From Planctomycetota bacterium (GTDB lineage: Bacteria > JAJVIF01 > JAPKYR01), in the NCBI GenBank assembly GCA_030673355.1, contig DAOVJF010000135.1, positions 1-6,993 of the forward strand: a stretch of 6,993 nt of DNA. The letters are read 5' to 3'. A program made the position numbers and the translations under genes. The notes beneath the pieces are model-generated. The model was not told the origin of the DNA. It saw only the letters and a program-made list of their open reading frames with translations, and made no database searches. Shown here in pieces: positions 1-5,207 of this stretch. How positions within the stretch are numbered: position 1 is the first letter of the stretch; the number at the start of each line of letters is the position of its first letter.

Positions 1-389
1 CTGGTCAGGTACGATTCGCCCGTGAATGTCCCATGCCTGATATGGTATCGAACCCAGATTTCATCACTATCAGGTCCAGGATACCCAAAGGTCAGCGAGA
101 AGGATGTCGCGGTTTCCCGAGGCACATCCGTTCCGTCCGACAACTTCTGGGTTCCGTTGTAGAACCACGTAGCCGAGTGAACATCGTTGAGGAAAAGAGT
201 CAATGCCCGCTGGTGGCCGAATTCAACCGACTGGGTATCGGTGATAATGTGCAGGGTATCGATCCCCTCAAGGAAAACTGCAACGATCCCTACGGCAATC
301 AAGGTTGTCAGCCCGACCACGAGCAGGCCCTCAATCAGCGTGAAGCCCTTTTGACGAGATCGGTTCAGTATTTTTCGATATAAATGCAT
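1..389 (-). CDS. PilW/GspJ-like prepilin-type minor pilin, C-terminus cut by window edge
   Basis: This open frame starts at an ATG (bases 387-389) and runs off the left edge, giving 129 codons. The N-terminus is a class III prepilin signal: a short basic leader (MHLYRKILNRSRQKG), then FTLIE with Glu at +5 after the predicted Gly/Phe cleavage, then a hydrophobic helix of about 20 residues. A prepilin peptidase should cleave and N-methylate it at the inner membrane before assembly into a pilus or pseudopilus. The segment after the helix (QRALTLFLNDVHSATWFYNG) resembles PilW and GspJ proteins, where an 'AL..L..D+..A' pattern follows the stalk helix; this subfamily call is inference. Gly at +6 (LIEGLL) is unusual, since Leu or Val is common there. 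It lies 12 bases after the stop of the PilV-like gene, in the same operon. No strong Shine-Dalgarno is visible, so coupling to upstream translation is likely. Confidence 0.88.
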   Translation of the reverse strand, partial: MHLYRKILNRSRQKGFTLIEGLLVVGLTTLIAVGIVAVFLEGIDTLHIITDTQSVEFGHQRALTLFLNDVHSATWFYNGTQKLSDGTDVPRETATSFSLTFGYPGPDSDEIWVRYHIRHGTFTGESYLT

Positions 390-401
390 TTGTTCGCCGG
401 T

Positions 402-2087
402 TTACTGATTCAAGCTGTCGACCCCAATCCATCTGACTTCAATCCGCGCAACTTCAAATCCCCGGTAAAACATATCATAGCTGCTATTCTGTGGGTTAGA
501 CACGAAATGCAGAACTATCGTGTCACCGGGAATCCAGGGTGTAAATATGTTTAAACCTGCGTTTCCCGAGAGCGGGCCCATATACACATTGCCGTCGGCA
601 TCTTCAACCGTGACCCAGTCGGTTCCCGGTCCCGGTTCGAGATCGAAATCACCGAACTTGGCTCGAATTTCAGACGCGCCGGGTACGGTGAACGGGAACA
701 GGATGTCCTCATTGTTATCGTAAATTTTGTGCTCCGGATAGTCATCCAGATTCGGCAGCCTGTCGACACGTGTCGGCGTATCCCGGTAAAAACTCGTCTG
801 AAACCTGGCAAGTTCACTTGTGTCATCCTGCCACCAGGTTACCCGCTGCCATGTTGAGATCCTGGATGAATTTGTCGCCGGATAAAATTCGATCACCACA
901 TGCACGAGTTCCTTGCGCTGCTGAATTGCATCGCCAAGGCTGGTCGCATCGATATAAGTCCGCCGCGCAAGATCAAATCCGGATCCCAGGTAGTCCGGGA
1001 AGTACATAATTACATTGTTGTACTGGTGCTCGCCTGTTTCACTCCTCCACTCCTCCACATAATTTGTGGCATTGCTGTACCCGTAAACCTCGATTTCACT
1101 TATATATGGGTAATGAAATGCCGCATCGTAGTCGGTATATGTATCGATATTGTGAACACCGAGAACACCGCACTCCAACGGCTCCACAGGATTGTTGAAT
1201 ACCATCCAGATATCGGATGACCCGTAACCCTGGTCCTTGATTAACTCCAGCGGAATAACACTACGCTTCCATGGATCGTAAATCTCTCCATACTCAAGGG
1301 CATCTACTGAATAGAAGAAATCGAAATTCCTCTGCCAAGTGTCCTCGAGATGAGGAAGGTAATCCATATGGTCGGGAAGTACCGGGTCGGAAGGTTCCGA
1401 CATTTTCTCGCTGACATTAAAGCGGTTATCGTACAGAATACGCGAAATTTTCGTCTTCACTGGGAACGAGCAGAAAATATACTGGTAATCATCCGGGGCT
1501 ATTTCACCGGGATCGTCGATAATCGGATCGCCGCCAGGATCTCCGATATTCGGACCGCCGCCTCCGAACGGATCACCGATTATGGGGCCGCCGCCTTCAT
1601 CGTCCCATCCGAGACTGTTATCAGCCCCCATCCAGCGAGTGGGCGTTGCTCCCTGGTTGAAATGTGCCCGTTTCCCATCGAATGCGGCATGCCTTGAATA
1701 ATATGAGTAGTTGGTTTGCAGGTCTCCCGATGCAACTACATAGACATTACCGCCTAACGCCTCGCTGATTGCCAGGTCCCTGAAGTAATCCGGAATCTCC
1801 TGGATATTTCCCGGGGTATCGGTCTGGAAAAATGGCAGATCCTCGAAATTTGCGTTCCTCAGTGCTTCGAATTCACGAGTGGCAAGATATACAAGTGTAC
1901 TTTCATTCCTGGCAATGGTGGATGTCGTAGCTGCTGTGGATAGGGCCATCAGGAATCCGGCTATGGCTATTCCAAGAACTAATGTCGAGATGATGACTTC
2001 CAGCAGGCTTAAACCATCCTGGTCACGGGTTAAATTTCTAACCGTTATCTTTTTAAATATTCCAGTTTTTCCCAGGGTAAATTTCAT
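402..2087 (-). CDS. PilV/GspI-like prepilin-type protein with large CUB-like ectodomain (561 aa)
   Basis: A minor pilin or pseudopilin far longer than the usual 130-200 residues of PilV or GspI. Residues 1-25 are a basic leader ending in DQDG. Predicted cleavage is after Gly25, giving LSLLE with Glu30 at +5, then a hydrophobic helix (about 26-48) and the 'LA.REFEALRNANF' stretch typical of the PilV/GspI stalk. Residues 165-194 are a Gly/Pro/Asp linker with PIIGDP-type repeats. Residues 205-450 are an unrecognised, Tyr-rich extracellular region. Residues about 448-558 look CUB-like: a 'F.DFDLEPG..DWV.V.D.DGN' segment, then 'WIPGDTIVLHFVSN', then 'YRGFEVARIEV'. There are only two cysteines (IFCSF and LECGV), which could form a disulfide. 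The start is taken as ATG at 2085-2087. A TTG at 2121-2123 would add 12 residues but would overlap the upstream stop, and the shorter form gives a normal prepilin leader. The gap from the PilX-like gene is 22 bases, with only a weak AGAGAA ribosome-binding site. Confidence 0.88.
   Translation of the reverse strand: MKFTLGKTGIFKKITVRNLTRDQDGLSLLEVIISTLVLGIAIAGFLMALSTAATTSTIARNESTLVYLATREFEALRNANFEDLPFFQTDTPGNIQEIPDYFRDLAISEALGGNVYVVASGDLQTNYSYYSRHAAFDGKRAHFNQGATPTRWMGADNSLGWDDEGGGPIIGDPFGGGGPNIGDPGGDPIIDDPGEIAPDDYQYIFCSFPVKTKISRILYDNRFNVSEKMSEPSDPVLPDHMDYLPHLEDTWQRNFDFFYSVDALEYGEIYDPWKRSVIPLELIKDQGYGSSDIWMVFNNPVEPLECGVLGVHNIDTYTDYDAAFHYPYISEIEVYGYSNATNYVEEWRSETGEHQYNNVIMYFPDYLGSGFDLARRTYIDATSLGDAIQQRKELVHVVIEFYPATNSSRISTWQRVTWWQDDTSELARFQTSFYRDTPTRVDRLPNLDDYPEHKIYDNNEDILFPFTVPGASEIRAKFGDFDLEPGPGTDWVTVEDADGNVYMGPLSGNAGLNIFTPWIPGDTIVLHFVSNPQNSSYDMFYRGFEVARIEVRWIGVDSLNQ
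1506..1595 (-). repeat. Gly/Asp/Pro linker with PxIGDP repeats in the PilV-like protein
   Basis: Codons 165-194 encode a low-complexity stretch containing PIIGDPF, PNIGDPG and PIIDDPG, interspersed with runs of three and four Gly. It separates the N-terminal pilin module from the rest of the ectodomain. A closely similar stretch (PEIGDPV ... PIIGDPYGGGG) is found in the adjacent PilX-like gene. A flexible or metal-binding spacer is possible; function is not known. Confidence 0.6.
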
Positions 2088-2109
2088 TTGAATTTCTCTA
2101 TGACAAGAA

Positions 2110-4728
2110 TTAATCCAATCCAAGCGATCTGAAGGCGCTCATTGCCTCGGACGTTCGATCGTAATACTGGCCGTACGCCAGCTCCTGGTAATCTGTTACG
2201 TAACTCAAAATGCCGCCCGTACCCTCGATATAACCGACACGATCCAGCTCAAATCCCGAGTAACCCTCATTATCATCTCCATCACCGACCAGGCGTACCT
2301 GGGCTGTTGTGCCGGGTATCAGCACCCAGCCATATGTCGCATGGAGGTCAACGATCGTATCCGGGTCAACACCGCCGCCGCCATATGGGTCTCCTATAAT
2401 CGGGTCCCAGCCGCCCTGCTGCTGGCCGCCTGGTTCGTCCGGATTCACCGGGTCCCCAATTTCGGGACCTCCTTCCGAGCTGTCCGATAAAAGTGTCGCT
2501 ATCAGGATTCCGAATTCATCGTATATTTCAATCCTGTCGCCCGGATCGATATCGAAGTTATAACGGTCGAAATGCAAACCGATAAGGGTCGCGTCCCTGT
2601 ACGTGTACCACCAGTCGGTGCGCTGCAGGGGTGCATTGCCGAATGCGGGATATCCGGTATTCAGAGGATAGTTAACGTCTGACCGGATTGTCGGCGGCGT
2701 ATCGTCGTCATCCGCTCCATCGGATGTCGTGTACCCAACCTCCGCTATTCGGAGCCCGTAATTACTTGAAGTACTGTCAAAGCCGTCGAAATCGTCCGAG
2801 AAAAGTTCGATTTCCATTTTCTCTACAATTCCACAGTCGATTATCGCACCCTTAAGTTCGTCGACGTTGTACCAGTTATTACCGGGGGTCTGGACAAGCA
2901 GATCATTCGCGCTGCCCAGGGCTGCATAATAAACGTTATCGTATATGTCACGAATAATATTTCCGGGAGTATAGATTCGAATATAGTCCGTATTGCCGGC
3001 GCCATCATTCGTAACAGACAAATCGACCGCAGCGCTGAATTCCACGGACCAGTTGTCGATGGTTCCGACACCGGACACGGCGTCCGTGTTCGGACAGAAC
3101 GGACGATAGATCGTCTGGTAACTTACATAGTTTCCCGGGGGAACGGGAGGTAAGGGCGGGAAAGCGGGGAAAGTGTAGTTTATATTGTTTGAGGCAAGGA
3201 AATTTTTGTGAGGGCTTTCCATGATCGGGTCCTCATCCCGTACCCAGGCGCCATAGCTATCCGTATATTCCAGACCGGCTATTTTATATCCGTAATTATT
3301 CACTCCATCGGTATCGGTACCCGATGTCCTCGCCAGCAGGAGGAGGATTCCCAGTGGAAGATCCGGATTTGTACCGAACCGGTTGATAGCGGGAGAGTAG
3401 TAATCCGAAGGAATGGGATTTCCGCTGTTATAAAAAACAATGGGCGCTACCGGAGCATCGTCACCGGCATGGAACAGGAACAACGTATCTCCATCATCGA
3501 GCGAGAATTCGGGACTGAACTGGATCCGCATCTCTTGGTTAAAGAACTCTGTCGTCAACGGCTCTGCCTGGAATGGCGAGTAAATGACCTGGATATTGAG
3601 ATCGGCCGGAGGAGTTAGCGGGATTATTTCATCGTAAGGATGAGGCGTCTCGTAATATGCCAGGAACCTGTCCATGTCGAACCCGTACCTGACCCCCTTG
3701 ATCTTGAATCCATAATCCATGCCGGGAGACGGGGGATCGGCAGCATAAAGGAATAAGCCAATTGTAGTAGTGTCTAGTTCCTCGGTGAAAACTTCGGTCG
3801 TGTTCGTGTAAGGACCCAGTTCATGCTCAGGGATAATTACAGGCGGAAGATCAGTGTTCTGGAATCGCTTTTTATCCACAAGCCAGCTAGATACAAGCAG
3901 AGTGTCGCCGGCATCGATCTGGACCTCACCGGGATTTGCCATCAGGCGTATACCGGTAAGGCTTCTGCCCTGGTGCCTCGGGTCCTGCTGGTAGGTTATG
4001 GACCAGGATTTTGACGAGGGTCCGATGTAAGGATGTTCGGTCTGAATAATCGGGTATGGCGCCATCCTGGATGGCTCGGTGACACCGGCCTCTCGGACAT
4101 CGTATGTGTACTGATCGGCAGGATATTCAGCGGTCAGGAATTTGAAAAGGGTTTCCTCTCCAGTGCGATCTTCTACTTCACCAATGCTGTAAGCGACAAG
4201 CTTGCCTTCTGACAAAAGTGGCGAGAACTCATATCCGGGATAGTCTTCGCTGAACATGAAATCATCGTGGTAACGGTAAAGTGCATCGTCCGAACTACCC
4301 GGGATCAAATCAGTGTCGCTGTTGTATGTGGAAACGTTTGAATCGAATGTATATGCTGTCCGCTCGGTGGTGCGGGGGAAGCTATCCAGCTCCCTTGCAG
4401 TTGTGTTGCCGCTGATCAGGAGTTCCGCCCTGAGAATGTCATCGGATGTGGAAAGGGCATATGATGGGTCCATGTACACCGGCAGAAGCGATTCATCGAC
4501 GCTGTAACCCTGACGGAGCCGGGCGGTTGCGGTTTCAAGACCGCCTTCCGCGACCATTTGAGCTGATATCCTGTGCTGGTGTGTATCGGCGGCATCCAGA
4601 GATTGGATACTCACCTGGAGTGTAATATACCCGAGTATGGCAAATACCGTTGCAACGATAAGCACGGTGATTAAGACACTACCTTGCTCATCTCTAAGTT
4701 TTCTGTACGTTCTGCCTAGATTTTTCAT
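2110..4728 (-). CDS. PilX-like minor pilin with four CUB-like extracellular repeats (872 aa)
   Basis: The N-terminus matches the PilX/GspK pattern: basic leader, 'RDEQG' with cleavage after Gly16, then SVLITVLIVATVFAILGYI as the membrane helix. Residue +5 is Thr instead of Glu, as in GspK-type tip subunits. Then comes 'AADTHQHRISAQMVAEGGLETATARL', matching the 'A..+AEgGle.A...L' stalk of PilX_N proteins. PilX is usually about 150-200 residues; the extra length is ectodomain. I see four divergent repeats, roughly 224-350, 358-490, 501-670 and 679-834. Each has a 'D.GD.L/I.I' strand and ends in a 'YGFKIKGVRY'-like motif (also YGYKIAGLEY, YGLRIAEVGY, YSGFELDRVGY). The fourth (IRSDVNYPL..., HFD.Y.FDIDPGDRIEIYDEFG, then IPGTTAQVRLVGDGDD) is clearly CUB-like. 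It is interrupted by the 753-786 linker. The only two cysteines (about 546 and 631) are both in repeat 3. The ATG has AGGCGG (bases 4738-4743) 9 bases upstream. First gene of the pilin operon; likely a pilus-tip or adhesive subunit, by inference. Confidence 0.88.
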   Translation of the reverse strand: MKNLGRTYRKLRDEQGSVLITVLIVATVFAILGYITLQVSIQSLDAADTHQHRISAQMVAEGGLETATARLRQGYSVDESLLPVYMDPSYALSTSDDILRAELLISGNTTARELDSFPRTTERTAYTFDSNVSTYNSDTDLIPGSSDDALYRYHDDFMFSEDYPGYEFSPLLSEGKLVAYSIGEVEDRTGEETLFKFLTAEYPADQYTYDVREAGVTEPSRMAPYPIIQTEHPYIGPSSKSWSITYQQDPRHQGRSLTGIRLMANPGEVQIDAGDTLLVSSWLVDKKRFQNTDLPPVIIPEHELGPYTNTTEVFTEELDTTTIGLFLYAADPPSPGMDYGFKIKGVRYGFDMDRFLAYYETPHPYDEIIPLTPPADLNIQVIYSPFQAEPLTTEFFNQEMRIQFSPEFSLDDGDTLFLFHAGDDAPVAPIVFYNSGNPIPSDYYSPAINRFGTNPDLPLGILLLLARTSGTDTDGVNNYGYKIAGLEYTDSYGAWVRDEDPIMESPHKNFLASNNINYTFPAFPPLPPVPPGNYVSYQTIYRPFCPNTDAVSGVGTIDNWSVEFSAAVDLSVTNDGAGNTDYIRIYTPGNIIRDIYDNVYYAALGSANDLLVQTPGNNWYNVDELKGAIIDCGIVEKMEIELFSDDFDGFDSTSSNYGLRIAEVGYTTSDGADDDDTPPTIRSDVNYPLNTGYPAFGNAPLQRTDWWYTYRDATLIGLHFDRYNFDIDPGDRIEIYDEFGILIATLLSDSSEGGPEIGDPVNPDEPGGQQQGGWDPIIGDPYGGGGVDPDTIVDLHATYGWVLIPGTTAQVRLVGDGDDNEGYSGFELDRVGYIEGTGGILSYVTDYQELAYGQYYDRTSEAMSAFRSLGLD
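2371..2472 (-). repeat. Gly/Asp/Pro linker with PxIGDP repeats inside the fourth CUB-like domain
   Basis: Codons 753-786 encode a low-complexity insertion containing PEIGDPV, an EPGGQQQGG spacer and PIIGDPYGGGG. It falls between the 'RIEIYDEFGILIATLL' and 'WVLIPGTTAQVRLV' strands of the last CUB-like repeat, so it is probably a long surface loop. It resembles the linker at codons 165-194 of the next gene, which suggests gene conversion or shared selection. Confidence 0.6.
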
Positions 4729-4830
4729 TCAGCCGAACCGCCTGACAGTTTCCTCGTGGCGATAGACACGCCCAAATATATGCTCACGCCCCTGAGCTAC
4801 CTACAGGGTTGCAATTATTATGCCATCATC

Positions 4831-4875
4831 AACCGGCGCAGTTCATATAAGTTATGAGCTTGCCGGTTATTTTTT
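4831..4875 (+). terminator. Terminator-like hairpin with T-run, plus strand
   Basis: The outer arms AACCGGC (4831-4837) and GCCGGTT (4862-4868) pair over 7 bp. An inner stem AGTTCATA / TATGAGCT (4840-4847 / 4853-4860, one U-G wobble) pairs over 8 bp around a TAAGT loop. ATTTTTT follows directly. The T-run is only on the plus-strand side. On the minus strand the wobble becomes a C-A mismatch and no T-run follows, so the plus orientation fits better. No plus-strand gene ends before it, so it may be an attenuator or the end of a small RNA. A weak TATTAT -10-like box lies at 4816-4821. Confidence 0.5.
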
Positions 4876-4876
4876 A

Positions 4877-4912
4877 TCCTGGAGGTGATGAATGAAATTT
4901 AATCCTCCAGGA
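4877..4912 (+). promoter_or_regulatory. Hairpin burying a strong Shine-Dalgarno
   Basis: TCCTGGAGG (4877-4885) and CCTCCAGGA (4904-4912) form a perfect 9-bp stem. The 18-base loop holds the ATG (4892-4894) of the 44-codon plus-strand frame. The GGAGGTGAT sequence, a near-complete match to the 16S rRNA anti-Shine-Dalgarno, is half inside the stem. In RNA this would hide the ribosome site unless opened. As DNA it could equally be a protein-binding palindrome. Confidence 0.4.
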
Positions 4913-5026
4913 GTCCCCGTAAATGTTAAAAACTCCCGTATTAAACGCCATTCAGCCGGTAAAAAAGCATCCAGCCAAGCATTGCTGCATTTAATACGAT
5001 GTTTAAATTATCGGTTAAATGTCTGA
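4892..5026 (+). CDS. Small plus-strand open frame with near-ideal Shine-Dalgarno (44 aa), unrecognised
   Basis: ATG at 4892 is preceded by GGAGGTGATGA, placing GGAGG six bases upstream, the best ribosome site in the window. The frame encodes 44 residues starting MKFNPPGVPVNVKN. It is basic (about eight Arg/Lys), with a Lys-rich middle (RIKRHSAGKK), one Cys and a Leu-rich end, and stops at TGA 5024-5026. I do not recognise a family. The start resembles N-termini of some small flagellum-associated proteins, but that is too short a match to rely on. It runs opposite to every other gene. The start is enclosed by the 4877-4912 hairpin and the stop by the 5021-5047 hairpin. It could be a leader peptide, a real small protein, the 5' remnant of a decayed gene, or chance. 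Confidence 0.3.
   Translation: MKFNPPGVPVNVKNSRIKRHSAGKKASSQALLHLIRCLNYRLNV
4937..4998. repeat. Perfect 9-bp inverted repeat with 44-base loop
   Basis: CGTATTAAA (4937-4945) and TTTAATACG (4990-4998) are perfect reverse complements. The loop contains a near-direct repeat, CATTCAGCC (4949-4957) and CATCCAGCC (4968-4976). It lies inside the 44-codon frame. Role unknown; it adds to the structural density of this gap. Confidence 0.5.
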
Positions 5027-5047
5027 GAAATATTCCATTTTTCAGAC
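5021..5047 (+). repeat. 11-bp hairpin at the end of the small open frame
   Basis: On the plus strand GTCTGA-G-AAAT pairs with ATTT-T-TCAGAC around an ATTCC loop, with one G-U wobble. On the minus strand the same position is an A-C mismatch. It contains the TGA stop of the 44-codon frame. It is AT-rich and lacks an immediate long T-run, so I do not call it a terminator. Confidence 0.5.
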
Positions 5048-5070
5048 CGGTACATTTTATATATAAAAAT

Positions 5071-5100
5071 AGTATGTTGCAAGCTGCAACATCCTGTCAA
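5071..5100 (-). promoter_or_regulatory. Candidate sigma-70 promoter for the pilin operon, with internal palindrome
   Basis: On the minus strand a consensus TTGACA (-35; bases 5100-5095) is followed after 18 bases by CATACT (-10; bases 5076-5071), four of six matches to TATAAT. AT-rich DNA follows. The start of transcription would lie about 335 bases before the PilX-like ATG, leaving a long untranslated leader. The spacer is almost filled by a perfect palindrome (5074-5092), the usual place for a repressor operator. The -35 match is good and the -10 modest. Confidence 0.45.
5074..5092 (-). terminator. Palindrome ATGTTGCA-N3-TGCAACAT: operator or terminator
   Basis: Arms 5074-5081 and 5085-5092 are perfect 8-bp reverse complements with a 3-base spacer. 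Two readings fit. (1) It is an operator between the -35 and -10 of the pilin promoter. (2) It is an intrinsic terminator for the glycosyltransferase-like gene, whose stop lies 115 bases upstream, since on the minus strand the hairpin is followed by ACTATTTTTATA. The stem has only three G-C pairs and the T-run starts three bases late, so the terminator would be weak. I cannot decide between them from sequence. Confidence 0.4.
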
Positions 5101-5207
5101 GAGCCAGGTGCAAAAAAATCCATTTCTGACCCGTATTATTATAACCACTAATTATTATCAGGCAACCCCTGGCGCTCTTGATCAATTTCAAGGATTTTTA
5201 ATAAGAT

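Larger units (their letters stand above)
4729..5207. other. Hairpin-rich intergenic region between the glycosyltransferase-like gene and the pilin operon
   Basis: No long reading frame is credible on either strand here. The region contains five perfect or near-perfect inverted repeats in a row (4831-4868, 4877-4912, 4937-4998, 5021-5047, 5074-5092), a candidate promoter for the pilin operon, and a 44-codon plus-strand frame. The 4729-4830 part, just before the pilin operon, has a GCTCA/TGAGC inverted repeat at 4782-4797. It also has a GGGCGTG direct repeat on the minus strand (within 4764-4792). Confidence 0.7.

Noticed and set aside
33..383. Plus-strand 116-codon open frame
   Set aside because: It lies entirely antisense to the PilW-like gene, which has an unmistakable prepilin N-terminus in the minus-strand frame; the plus-strand protein shows no domain features.
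770..1697. Several plus-strand frames of 80-115 codons opposite the PilV-like gene
   Set aside because: They are mutually overlapping shadows of one long coding frame, with atypical amino-acid make-up and no consistent ribosome sites.
3208..3618. Plus-strand 136-codon frame opposite the PilX-like gene
   Set aside because: The minus-strand frame has repeated domains and a prepilin N-terminus; this one has nothing recognisable and is explained as a shadow.
4740..5064. Cyclic-di-GMP (GEMM) riboswitch in the long leader of the pilin operon
   Set aside because: Pilin operons often have one, and a GGTAGC-like piece is present, but the conserved GEMM core and paired P2/P3 helices could not be traced on the minus strand.
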